The translations under genes and the position numbers were made by a program. A DNA stretch of 16,593 bases from Pelobacter sp. UBA6812 (lineage in GTDB: Bacteria; Desulfobacterota; Desulfuromonadia; Desulfuromonadales; Syntrophotaleaceae), in NCBI GenBank assembly GCA_002452265.1, contig DKEW01000057.1:1-16593 (forward strand), in the 5' to 3' direction. The notes beneath the pieces are model-generated. The model made no database searches, was not told where the DNA came from, and saw nothing but the letters and a program-made list of their open reading frames with translations. Positions 1 to 8,078 of the stretch are shown here, piece by piece; the first letter of the stretch is position 1, and each line of letters begins with the position of its first letter.

Positions 1-2617
1 TTTCGTGACTCATGTTGGCCAGAAAAATACTTTTGGCGGCGTTGGCGCTGTCGGCCTGTTCTTTGGCCAGTTGCAGCATTTCGGTTCTTTCCGCCACCTT
101 GCGCTCAAGCTCCTCGTTGGCGCGTACCAGTTTTCGTTCAGCCGACTTAACCCGGGAGATGTCGGTAAAAGTCATGACGACCCCATCGATGACCTTGTTT
201 TCGGTTCGAAACGGCAGCAACCTCCCCAATAACCATTGCCCCTCCCGGGTGACCACTTCCTTCTCGATGGTTTGGCCTTTTGCCAGTACGTGGCGCACAT
301 CTTTCAGCATTTGCTCCTGGCTTTCGAGATGGCAGGCGATATGTTCCAGCGGGCGGCCGATGTCGTGGGGCAGCAGGTTGAAAACCTTTTCGATCGCCGA
401 GTTGAACTTGCGAATGCGCTGGTCCCTGTCAAGGTAGACAGTGCCGATCTCAATGCTGGACAGAAGGTTTTCGTGATCCTGGTTGAGTTGCTTGAGTTCC
501 CTGTTCTTCTGTTCGAACTCGGCATTGACGGTGAAAAGCTCCTCGTTTACCGATTGCAGCTCCTCATTGGTGCTCTGCAGCTCCTCGTTGGAGGTCTGCA
601 ATTCCTCGATAGTGGTCTCCAGGTTCTCCTTGCTGGTCTGTAGCGCCTCCTCCATCTCAACGATGCGCTGCTGCAGGTATTCCGGGATTTTTTCCTGCGG
701 GATATCGCAGACCCTAGACTTAAGGGGAACTTCCCTGGCCTGTTCCTTCAACGACGCAGAGAGGGAAACGAAATAATGCATGAACTTGGTTTTGCTGTCG
801 TGGATGCACTCCACGCGCAGATCATGGCACTGCTTGTCCTCCGCACCAAGCCAGATGACATTGGGAGTAACGACGCTGGCACAATTTTTGGTTGCTCGGT
901 GCAAAGCTGTGCTGAGGGGAATTTTCAGAGGGTCAGCCACCATATCAAAAAGATCGTTTTCAAAACGTCCATGGGGTTGTTTAAGCAACCCGGAAACATC
1001 CCCAAAGCAATGCAGTATGCGACGATGTTCATCGATCAGGACCCCTGCCGGCATATACTGTCCCAACAGGGCGTCGTAATCATGCACCAACTGCCGATCG
1101 AGGTTGACCGTCAGACGCTGTGAGACCTTGCCAGAACCGGGTACAGCCACGAGCTTTTTCGAAGAATCGAAGCGCATGTCCAGGCCAACCTTGAGATCCC
1201 GAATTTTACGGTACTGCTTACCGGAGCTATTGAGGGTTTCGAATTCCCCGGCGAGCTTGCCCAACCCTTCGCTGCTGCCCAGAAAAAGCAGACCATTCAG
1301 TTTGAGGGAAAAATGAAATAGAGACAGGATCTTGTCCTGGACCTCGGGCTGCAGATAGATCAACAAGTTGCGACAACTTACCAGATCCATCCGGGTGAAG
1401 GGTGGATCATTGATCAGGTTGTGAGGTGCAAAGACGATCATCTTGCGGACATCCTGGTTAACCTGATAGCTTTCGTCATCTTTTTTGACAAAAAAGCGAT
1501 CCAACCGTTCCGGCGAAACGTTTTTCAGACACTTTACGCCATAAATTCCTTGAGAGGCAGATTCGAGGGAAGTTCGATGGACGTCGGTGGCGAAAATGGT
1601 GATGTTACCCGTGAAATGATGCTTGTCGGCCAGCTCAGCGAAAAGAATCGCCAAGGAATAAGCTTCCTCCCCGGTGGCACAACCAGCCGACCATACCCTG
1701 ATCTCGTCATCGGGAAGCCTGCCCTCAAAGAGCGGTGGCAGAAAGGCCTTCTCGAGCCTTTCAAAAGCTGCCGGGTCCCGAAAAAATTCCGTGACACCGA
1801 TCAGCAGATCCCGATACAAGGCATCGACCTCTTCCTTGTCCGATGCCAGAAGGGCTGAATAGCTGCCGGCATCCGACAGGTTTAGAAACTCCATGCGCCG
1901 TTGAATCCTGCGACCGACGGTCGGCGGCTTGTACTTGCTGAAATCGAGATTGCACTGATTGCGCAGAACGGCAAATATCTGTTGATATTCACCGTCTTCA
2001 TGATGCACCAGGAAATCCTGGATAATCTGGGGCCGTTCTGTTTCGGAAGCCGCGGCGTACTGTTGAATAACCTCAGGCATCATCTCCGGTCCCAGCATCA
2101 GGTCACAGCAACCAGTGGAAAAAGCACTGCGGGGCATGCCGTCGAACTGGGCGGAGTCGATAGTCTGCACCAGCACCAGGCCACCGGCTTCGTGAACATC
2201 CATGATGCCACGGGACCCGTCGGTACCGGTCCCGGATAGAACCACAGCGATGGCCCGACTGCCGTAATCTTCGGCCATTGAACGAAAAAAGATATCTATA
2301 GGTAGATCCGGGTGTTGCCCCTGCGTCGTCTCTTCGAGATAAAGTTCCCCCCCGGAAACCGTCATGCGAGATTTTGGAGGGATGAGGTAAACAGAATCGG
2401 CCTCAAGGGTCATGCCGGTCGTCACCCGATGAATCGACATTTTCGTATAACGCGAAAGCAGATCATCCATCAGGCTTTTAAAATCGGGAGAAAGGTGCTG
2501 GATAACAACAAAGGCCATGCCGCTGTCGGAGGGCATGTGATCGAAGAATTGTTCAAGAGCGGCCAGACCACCGGCAGACGCGCCGATGGCGACAACAAAG
2601 GAAGGCTTATGTGGCAT
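1..2617 (-). CDS. CheB-CheR-PAS-histidine kinase fusion, C-terminus beyond the left edge
   Basis: The frame is open from ATG 2617 to base 1 (872 codons) and continues outside the window. Residues 1-190 are a CheB methylesterase domain with the expected triad: Ser14 in GASAGG, His41 in VIQHL, Asp133 in LSGTGTDG. Residues about 205-460 are a CheR methyltransferase, with EFFRD at 277-281, the SAM-binding WSAGCATGEEAYS from 309, and SCRNLLIYL near 410. A PAS-like segment follows (about 500-630), then a signalling helix of NEEL-type repeats (about 660-705) and a second PAS (about 715-815). The last visible residues are ANMSHE, the start of a HisKA H-box with the phospho-acceptor His at 871. No CheB-type receiver domain precedes the esterase. 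GAGG five bases upstream supports this start. Such fusions are thought to signal rather than only modify chemoreceptors; the target is unknown. Whether a receiver domain follows the kinase cannot be seen. Confidence 0.93.
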   Translation of the reverse strand, partial: MPHKPSFVVAIGASAGGLAALEQFFDHMPSDSGMAFVVIQHLSPDFKSLMDDLLSRYTKMSIHRVTTGMTLEADSVYLIPPKSRMTVSGGELYLEETTQGQHPDLPIDIFFRSMAEDYGSRAIAVVLSGTGTDGSRGIMDVHEAGGLVLVQTIDSAQFDGMPRSAFSTGCCDLMLGPEMMPEVIQQYAAASETERPQIIQDFLVHHEDGEYQQIFAVLRNQCNLDFSKYKPPTVGRRIQRRMEFLNLSDAGSYSALLASDKEEVDALYRDLLIGVTEFFRDPAAFERLEKAFLPPLFEGRLPDDEIRVWSAGCATGEEAYSLAILFAELADKHHFTGNITIFATDVHRTSLESASQGIYGVKCLKNVSPERLDRFFVKKDDESYQVNQDVRKMIVFAPHNLINDPPFTRMDLVSCRNLLIYLQPEVQDKILSLFHFSLKLNGLLFLGSSEGLGKLAGEFETLNSSGKQYRKIRDLKVGLDMRFDSSKKLVAVPGSGKVSQRLTVNLDRQLVHDYDALLGQYMPAGVLIDEHRRILHCFGDVSGLLKQPHGRFENDLFDMVADPLKIPLSTALHRATKNCASVVTPNVIWLGAEDKQCHDLRVECIHDSKTKFMHYFVSLSASLKEQAREVPLKSRVCDIPQEKIPEYLQQRIVEMEEALQTSKENLETTIEELQTSNEELQSTNEELQSVNEELFTVNAEFEQKNRELKQLNQDHENLLSSIEIGTVYLDRDQRIRKFNSAIEKVFNLLPHDIGRPLEHIACHLESQEQMLKDVRHVLAKGQTIEKEVVTREGQWLLGRLLPFRTENKVIDGVVMTFTDISRVKSAERKLVRANEELERKVAERTEMLQLAKEQADSANAAKSIFLANMSHE

Positions 2618-2682
2618 GCACACCTCAAGAAGCAGCAGATCACAACTGTCAGCAAATCACGGAAAACGTTTATTGTTGGCGC

Positions 2683-2712
2683 ATTATCTCATAGTCCGCA
2701 TTTTCCCATCAA
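2683..2712 (-). promoter_or_regulatory. Candidate sigma70 promoter of the CheB-CheR fusion
   Basis: On the minus strand TTGATG (2712-2707) and GATAAT (2688-2683) are 18 bases apart, a four-of-six and a five-of-six match to the consensus. Transcription would start near 2676, about 60 bases before the ATG at 2617. This is a match by eye only. Confidence 0.45.
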
Positions 2713-2831
2713 CAGCCGCCGTGAAACACCCTGTTGCGGTAACAGCAACTATCGGTGACAGGAAACCCTTTTCAATGAAGTGTTCCGGCTGTTTCACATA
2801 GCCCACCTGCCATGTGAATTCATCAACCTCC

Positions 2832-4181
2832 TTACGATAAACGGTCGTTTTCCGGTGGCGATGTCTCGACCGCGTACCAGTCGATCCTGCGGGTCATAAA
2901 CATCACCACGGCGAGGATCACCAACAAGCCGAGACTACCCAGGATAAGGGCGTAATCCTCAAGCTGCAAAACGATAAACAGGTAGCAATAAAGGATCGTC
3001 AGCAAACCGAAAATCGTAAGCGCAAACCGCCCATTGGATACAATGGCTTTCGCATACCCGGAGATGATACAAGTGACGGCGAATGCGGACAGAAGGTAAG
3101 CTAGGTTGAAAGGCATGTGCTCGGATAATGACAGGACAAGCGTATAGAAAATCAGAACCGCCATCCCGACAAGGATGTATTGGATGGGGTGCACCCTTCG
3201 CTTATTGATGATTTCCGAGAAGAAGAAGGCCGCGAAAGTAAACACCAGAAACATCAGGGAATATTTGGCAAGCCGCGTCGATTTCTGGTAAACATCCGCC
3301 GTCAGGATCAATTTCAACCCAAAAGCCGATGGCGTGACCTTATAGTGGGAGCCTTCCCAGAACTGCGGGTAGTTTCTGTTCAGGTGCAGGACCTTCCAGT
3401 TTGCGGAGAACCCGTCCTTGCTCACCTCGCGACTTGCCGGCAGGAACGCGCCGTTAAAACTGGGCGAGGGCCAGCTCGAGGCAATCGCAACCGTGTTGGA
3501 TTCTGCCACGGGGATAAGGCTCAACTGCTCGCTGCCGTTCAGGTTCACCTCAAACGAAAAACTGCTGCGTCCATTCGGCGCCAGGGGGCTGACCAGCGTA
3601 CTGACCCCGGCCTCGGCGAGATCGGTGGTCTTAAGTCCGGGGTTGGCCTGATAAGCGGTCCCGTTGAAGGTGAGAACGATCTTGTCCTGAATGCCGCGCA
3701 TATCGCTGATACCGAGGGACAGGCAGGCCTTGTCCCACAGGATATTCTTGGGATTGATGTTCAACTGACTGGCCGGCGGCACCTTGAATTTCCCGCGGAA
3801 CGAAAGCTTGATATTGTAGAGAACCGCCTCGAAAAGGCTGCGATAACGCACCTCGGGTTTAATCACCCCCGTCACGTCCAGGTTTTCAGGCAGGATATGC
3901 AGGTAGTTCAGGTTGGACTGGGTCTTCCCCTGACTGTCCTTGAAAAAGGTCTTGAAAGGCACGGTGATAAACGGCCCGGTGATCGTCTGGCTGTCGCCCC
4001 ACTTGTTGCTGATCTCCGCCACCACCGAGTCACGTCGTGATTGCCGTTCCCGTATCAGGTCCTTTATCATCGCGGCCGGTATAAGCAATAGCAGGATCAA
4101 AAAACCCACCGAAAGAATTTTCAGCGTAATCGACCTCTTGATGAAATTCGCGGTCTTTTTAACGACATCCTGCTCGCTCAT
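2832..4181 (-). CDS. creD: CreD family inner-membrane protein
   Basis: The 449-residue product matches CreD in length (about 450 in E. coli) and layout. There is one N-terminal membrane segment (about residues 19-41), a large periplasmic region with family-typical text such as SNKWGDSQTITGPF, and a cluster of hydrophobic segments from about residue 305 to 435. CreD is associated with envelope integrity and beta-lactam response in enterobacteria and Aeromonas, where it is controlled by the CreBC two-component system; its biochemical role is not settled. The ATG is preceded by a strong GGAGGAG seven bases away. It is the third gene of a likely operon: only 56 bases separate it from the cupin stop, with no convincing terminator. 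No creB or creC is nearby, so control probably differs from the enterobacterial case. Confidence 0.9.
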   Translation of the reverse strand: MSEQDVVKKTANFIKRSITLKILSVGFLILLLLIPAAMIKDLIRERQSRRDSVVAEISNKWGDSQTITGPFITVPFKTFFKDSQGKTQSNLNYLHILPENLDVTGVIKPEVRYRSLFEAVLYNIKLSFRGKFKVPPASQLNINPKNILWDKACLSLGISDMRGIQDKIVLTFNGTAYQANPGLKTTDLAEAGVSTLVSPLAPNGRSSFSFEVNLNGSEQLSLIPVAESNTVAIASSWPSPSFNGAFLPASREVSKDGFSANWKVLHLNRNYPQFWEGSHYKVTPSAFGLKLILTADVYQKSTRLAKYSLMFLVFTFAAFFFSEIINKRRVHPIQYILVGMAVLIFYTLVLSLSEHMPFNLAYLLSAFAVTCIISGYAKAIVSNGRFALTIFGLLTILYCYLFIVLQLEDYALILGSLGLLVILAVVMFMTRRIDWYAVETSPPENDRLS

Positions 4182-4237
4182 TATTGTTCTCCTCCCAGGC
4201 TTGCGGTAACCATGGACAGGCCCCGCCCCGTAGTTGG

Positions 4238-4579
4238 CTACGCTGTTTCCGGGCTATCCGCTTGACCATAAAACACAGCCAACCAGATCGTTAAGCCCTC
4301 CTTGTCGGTCCACAAAACCTTGTGTTTGGAATGTGCAGGGATATTCAGGTAATCGCCTTTGTTCAGGACTACCTGCCTGCCATCCTCAAACAGGATCGCA
4401 CCGGCACCCTGCAACACGATCACCCATTCGTTTTCCTCCTGATCATACCAGCCGACCTCGGGTGAAGCATGTCCTTTGGAGATGATCCTCTCGATCCGCA
4501 CATGAGGTGTCCGCACGATATCCTCAAAGACTTCGTTGGCTGCATCGGTGGGCATCGCGTCGAATATATTGTATGTCAT
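4238..4579 (-). CDS. Small single-domain cupin protein
   Basis: The 113-residue product is one cupin barrel. The first cupin motif region is GWYDQEENEWVIVLQG (residues 43-58), where the usual His-X-His pair is replaced by Tyr-Asp and acidic residues. The second is GDYLNIPAHSKHKV (75-88), which keeps the glycine, proline and His83/His86. Many short bacterial cupins of this type lack the complete His set, so metal binding cannot be assumed. The gene starts 23 bases after the permease stop and ends 56 bases before creD, consistent with one operon. The ribosome site before the ATG is weak (AAGAG), suggesting coupling to upstream translation. The substrate is unknown; the neighbour hints at a role linked to the transported compound, which is inference. 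Confidence 0.85.
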   Translation of the reverse strand: MTYNIFDAMPTDAANEVFEDIVRTPHVRIERIISKGHASPEVGWYDQEENEWVIVLQGAGAILFEDGRQVVLNKGDYLNIPAHSKHKVLWTDKEGLTIWLAVFYGQADSPETA

Positions 4580-4602
4580 GTCAGCTCTTCATCAGGTTCA
4601 GG

Positions 4603-6468
4603 TCAGGCCAGAATTACCCTTACCCCACCCAACTGTTCAACGCGATAAGGAAATCGGTCACCCGGCGTACCAATAAACATCATATTTTTTGGAATGTTGA
4701 GCCGTTTGGAAAGTTGCTCAATCAAAGACGCGTCAAAAGTCCCCTTGACCGCCAGAAAGTCAATGCGCAGTTGAGGGTATAATTTATCAATGATTTGCAA
4801 ATGTTGGGCTAAATCATGGGGAATCTTCTTGTCATCGTCAAACACATGCACAACTTTCATATTGTTGGTTTCTTCATTTTCCAAAACATACAGCGCCGCC
4901 TGATTTAGAATTGCCTCGTTGTCGCCTTTGGTGAAATACACCACCGAAAGGCTATTGATGTCATTTATTTTACTCACTATCCTGACATGCACACGTTCGT
5001 TGAACGCCTCTACTTTTTCCAGAATAGCCCGAGATATGAATAGCACCAGTTTCAGGATCTCGACCCTTAAAAACATGATGGCAACAACCCCAATAGCCAG
5101 GAGAAAATAGCTCGCAAAAATCTCCACATTGACCGGGTCCAGCAACACATTGCCTATAAATCCAATCATTACGGCAAACAGCGCAAGGGTCACCGTCATC
5201 CAACTCGCGCGCACGTCTCTTGGCAATCGGGAGCGTTTTCTTTTAAGCAGCATATTGCCTATGGCGAACAGCCCCATAACACTCAGAAAAGACAAGGTGT
5301 AAACGCCTGCAAGCGTTGTAATGTTGCCGGAAGTTACAAGCAATATGGAGGTGCATAATCCGAAAAAACCAAGAATGATCCAATGATTGGTTTTACGCCA
5401 TGCATTCTCCCGGAGCAGGACTTGCGGCAGGCAACGGTCCAGGGTCATGCGTCGCACCAAACCTGTAACACCGACATAACTGGTCAGCACCGCACCCGAA
5501 AGGACAAGGACCGCGTCAACACTGATTATCTTGGCAAAGGTGCTACCTAACGATATGTCTCCCATCGTAGCTAAAAGATCGGGGGGAACGTCCTGAATCT
5601 GAGCCAAAGGAAGCAACCCCAGAGCAAGCAGGCTGATCAAAGGGTTGAAAATCGCGACCGCCAGCCACATATTTCTCAAGGTCTTGGGAAAGACGCCTTT
5701 TTTCTGTTCTTCGATGAAGTTTGCGGAACTTTCAAACCCACTGATTCCCAACATGGCCGCGGCAAATCCGAAAATAAGCGCATGAAACAAACCGGTTGAA
5801 GTCGGCACATTCCAATTCAACTGAAACAGCGAGAAATCCTGCCAGACCGCATAAATTCCCGCTACGGACAATACGGTCATGGTCAGCATGTGTATGATGA
5901 AAATCCCGAGCGCAATCACCGCCGATTCTGTGATCCCGATTAAATTCAATAGTGCAAAGAAGGCCAGAACGCCGATGGTTGCAGTCATGACATTCAAATC
6001 ACTCACGAGGCTATGCGCGTAATGCATGGCTTCATTGGCACTGATTACAGCGGTCGCGATGTATGACAACAGTGTCAAGCAGGCTGCGCCTGTAGCAAGC
6101 TTTTTGTTCGTGGTATTCAGCAAGACGGTGTATGTGCCGCCATTCAAGGGGAGCGCGCTCCCGACTTCCGCGTAAACCTTGCGATAAAGATAGAGTACAG
6201 CACTTACGATCAGCAATACGATGGGCGCGTAAACACCTGCCTGAGCGGTACAAAGAGCGGAGACGTAAAGAACACTCGAAGTAATATCATTTCCGCAAAT
6301 GGCGGTCGATTTCCAGGTGCCCAGCTTATGTTTGGGGGTTTGATCAAGAGGCGTAAATTGTTGAATCTCATTCGCAGGCAAATCCTTGATCAGCGAGGAT
6401 TTGCCCCACCCGGGAAATTCCCAGGAGTCTTGAAAAGGTTCCGGTGAAGGCTCTGGTATTTCAGACAT
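4603..6468 (-). CDS. APC-superfamily amino-acid permease with a soluble C-terminal domain
   Basis: The 621-residue product begins with a polar N-terminal tail of about 50 residues. About twelve hydrophobic segments follow, to roughly residue 480, with APC-like text: GNDITSSVLYVSALC, EVGSALPLNGGTYTVLLN and FGFAAAMLGISGFESSANF. These resemble the helix-1 and helix-6 regions of amino-acid/polyamine/organocation transporters. The last 115 residues (about 505-621) are soluble and look alternately beta and alpha (LSVVYFTKGDNEA, MKVVHVFDDDKK), perhaps a universal-stress-like fold that gates or regulates transport. GGAG eight bases before the ATG supports the start. It is the first gene of the permease-cupin-creD group. 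The substrate cannot be read from sequence. By eye the base composition is more AT-rich than that of the selenium cluster at the right end. Confidence 0.88.
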   Translation of the reverse strand: MSEIPEPSPEPFQDSWEFPGWGKSSLIKDLPANEIQQFTPLDQTPKHKLGTWKSTAICGNDITSSVLYVSALCTAQAGVYAPIVLLIVSAVLYLYRKVYAEVGSALPLNGGTYTVLLNTTNKKLATGAACLTLLSYIATAVISANEAMHYAHSLVSDLNVMTATIGVLAFFALLNLIGITESAVIALGIFIIHMLTMTVLSVAGIYAVWQDFSLFQLNWNVPTSTGLFHALIFGFAAAMLGISGFESSANFIEEQKKGVFPKTLRNMWLAVAIFNPLISLLALGLLPLAQIQDVPPDLLATMGDISLGSTFAKIISVDAVLVLSGAVLTSYVGVTGLVRRMTLDRCLPQVLLRENAWRKTNHWIILGFFGLCTSILLVTSGNITTLAGVYTLSFLSVMGLFAIGNMLLKRKRSRLPRDVRASWMTVTLALFAVMIGFIGNVLLDPVNVEIFASYFLLAIGVVAIMFLRVEILKLVLFISRAILEKVEAFNERVHVRIVSKINDINSLSVVYFTKGDNEAILNQAALYVLENEETNNMKVVHVFDDDKKIPHDLAQHLQIIDKLYPQLRIDFLAVKGTFDASLIEQLSKRLNIPKNMMFIGTPGDRFPYRVEQLGGVRVILA

Positions 6469-6543
6469 TGGGCGACTCCTGTTAAAGCAGTGGTCAATGA
6501 GGTCAGGTTTGTTTTGCCTTGCCTCCGTCTAACGAGAATATTT

Positions 6544-6572
6544 ATTGTAATGCTGTTTTTACGCACGTTCAA
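6544..6572 (-). promoter_or_regulatory. Candidate sigma70 promoter of the permease-cupin-creD operon
   Basis: On the minus strand TTGAAC (6572-6567) and TACAAT (6549-6544) are exactly 17 bases apart, a four-of-six and a five-of-six match. Transcription would start near 6537, giving a leader of about 68 bases before the permease ATG at 6468. Confidence 0.6.
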
Positions 6573-6648
6573 TCATTAGATTAGTTTGATTACCTCACCA
6601 CAGCGCCTGCGTATAGACTTCCCCGGCGATTCTGTGGAATACTGGTGG

Positions 6649-6665
6649 TTCGTTCTACAAACGAA
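6649..6665. repeat. Perfect 6-bp inverted repeat upstream of the oxidoreductase gene
   Basis: TTCGTT and AACGAA are separated by the five bases CTACA. The centre lies about 100 bases before the oxidoreductase ATG at 6758. It could be an operator or a leader hairpin. No clear promoter for the downstream gene was found beside it, so its role is open. Confidence 0.4.
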
Positions 6666-6757
6666 AATGACCTGAAACGATGGCAGGGCCATACCCCCGT
6701 GCCCATTCCATCAACAGTTTAACCACCAAGGCCGCCATACTTTGGGAGTACGACACC

Positions 6758-7987
6758 ATGGGAAAGCATATCATCGAAGAGGCCAGGCGCTGTCTGCAAT
6801 GTAAAAAGCCTCTGTGCACGAAAGGGTGCCCAAACCAGACGGCCATTAGCGACATGATCCGCCTGTTTCTTGACGGAAAAATGAAAGAAGCCGGCAAGAT
6901 GCTGTTTGAGAACAACCCCCTGTCGGTCATCTGTTCCAGCATCTGTCCGCACGAAAAATTTTGCGAAGGACACTGTGTGCTTGGCCGCAATGGCGCCCCC
7001 GTGCAAATCAGCGACATCGAGCATTACATCTCCAGCTACTACCTGGACCAGTATGTGCCGCAAAAACCAGCCGTTCGCCGCGATGGACGCATCGCCATTA
7101 TCGGCTCCGGTCCCTCCGGACTCACCGTCGCCTTTATTCTTGCCGCCAACGGCTACGATGTGACGATTTTTGAGTCCAAAGACAAAATCGGCGGTGTCCT
7201 CCGATACGGCATCCCCGACTTCCGTCTGCCCAAGGACCTGCTGGATAAATTAAAAAAACGGTTACTGGCTCTGGGCGTCAAGTTTCGCCCCAACATGCTT
7301 GTCGGCCCCATCATCACCCTTGACGACCTGCTCAATGACGCCTACGCCGCCGTGTTTATCGGCACCGGGGTGTGGAACCCTCGCCCGTTACGCATTAAAG
7401 GCGAAACCCTCGGCCATGTGCACTACGCCATCAACTACCTCAAAAGCCCCGAAGCCTATGAACTCGGGAAAAAGGTTGCCGTCATTGGCGCGGGCAACGT
7501 CGCCATGGATGCCGCCCGAACCGCCCTGCGAAACGGAGCGTCAGAAGTGAGCATACTCTACCGTCGGGGATTGGAAGCCATGTCCGCCACGCAGCATGAC
7601 TACGACTACGCCCGCATCGAAGGCGTTTCGTTTTCCTTTTTCCATGCCCCTGTGGAGATTACCGACGACGGCGTGCTGTGCGTAAGAACCGAGATGGTGG
7701 AAACCGAAGAGGGTGCATCGAGCCTGCGTACCATCGAAGGATCCGACGTCTTTGTTGAAGCCGATTCCGTCATTATCGCCGTGAGTCAGGCCCCCAGAAG
7801 TAATCTCAAGGGCATCGAAATCGGCAAAAGTGGACTGGTGATTACGGACGAAGTGGGCCGTACCACGCGCGAAGGCATTTTCGCTTCCGGCGATGTGGTA
7901 ACCGGCGCAAAAACCGTTGCCGAGGCGGTGAGTTTTTCGAAACAGTCCGCGGCGGCCATTATGGAATATTTGGAAAACAAAGCATAA
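6758..7987 (+). CDS. GltD/NfnL/PreT-like Fe-S flavin NAD(P) oxidoreductase
   Basis: The 409-residue product has an N-terminal Fer4_20-type Fe-S region: Cys12, 15, 20, 24 in CLQCKKPLCTKGCP, then Cys59, 63, 69, 73 in CSSICPHEKFCEGHC. A dinucleotide-binding fold follows (GSGPSG at 116-121, then GGVLRYGIPDFRLPK) and a second one for NAD(P)H (GAGNVAMDAARTAL). The C-terminal flavin motif is FASGDVVTGAKTVAEAV. These are the parts of glutamate synthase small subunits, NfnL and PreT. The length is close to E. coli PreT (412) and shorter than GltD (about 470). No glutamate synthase large subunit, NfnS or PreA is adjacent, so partner and substrate are unknown. ATG 6758 is preferred because GGGAG lies nine bases upstream; an in-frame ATG at 6680 would add 26 residues outside the family and lacks a ribosome site. 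Confidence 0.9.
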   Translation: MGKHIIEEARRCLQCKKPLCTKGCPNQTAISDMIRLFLDGKMKEAGKMLFENNPLSVICSSICPHEKFCEGHCVLGRNGAPVQISDIEHYISSYYLDQYVPQKPAVRRDGRIAIIGSGPSGLTVAFILAANGYDVTIFESKDKIGGVLRYGIPDFRLPKDLLDKLKKRLLALGVKFRPNMLVGPIITLDDLLNDAYAAVFIGTGVWNPRPLRIKGETLGHVHYAINYLKSPEAYELGKKVAVIGAGNVAMDAARTALRNGASEVSILYRRGLEAMSATQHDYDYARIEGVSFSFFHAPVEITDDGVLCVRTEMVETEEGASSLRTIEGSDVFVEADSVIIAVSQAPRSNLKGIEIGKSGLVITDEVGRTTREGIFASGDVVTGAKTVAEAVSFSKQSAAAIMEYLENKA

Positions 7988-8007
7988 CAGGACGTTTGGC
8001 ACGAATA

Positions 8008-8044
8008 AGTTCAACCATGCCCGCCTGCAACAGTATGTTGAACT
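8008..8044. repeat. 8-bp inverted repeat between convergent genes
   Basis: AGTTCAAC (8008-8015) and GTTGAACT (8037-8044) are perfectly complementary, with a 21-base loop. They lie in the 91-base gap between the ends of two convergent genes. The place fits a transcription end, but no T-tract follows on either strand, so a standard intrinsic terminator is not supported. Confidence 0.35.
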
Positions 8045-8078
8045 GCATACCCTCGATGCCGCCACCGCGCAGTGCCTG

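Noticed and set aside
2684..2806. Possible 40-codon GTG gene after creD, minus strand
   Set aside because: The frame is open and GGAGG directly follows creD, but it lies about 20 bases from the GTG, there is no in-frame ATG near it, and the peptide is not recognised. The promoter of the CheB-CheR gene also overlaps its end.
3180..4040. Long plus-strand open frame opposite creD
   Set aside because: creD is recognised by sequence and has a strong ribosome site. The opposite frame gives an unrecognised, low-complexity product and is a shadow.
4229..4242. Hairpin CGTAG-TTGG-CTACG as a terminator between cupin and creD
   Set aside because: It includes the cupin stop codon, is only 5 bp and has no T-tract on the minus strand, so it does not argue against a single operon.
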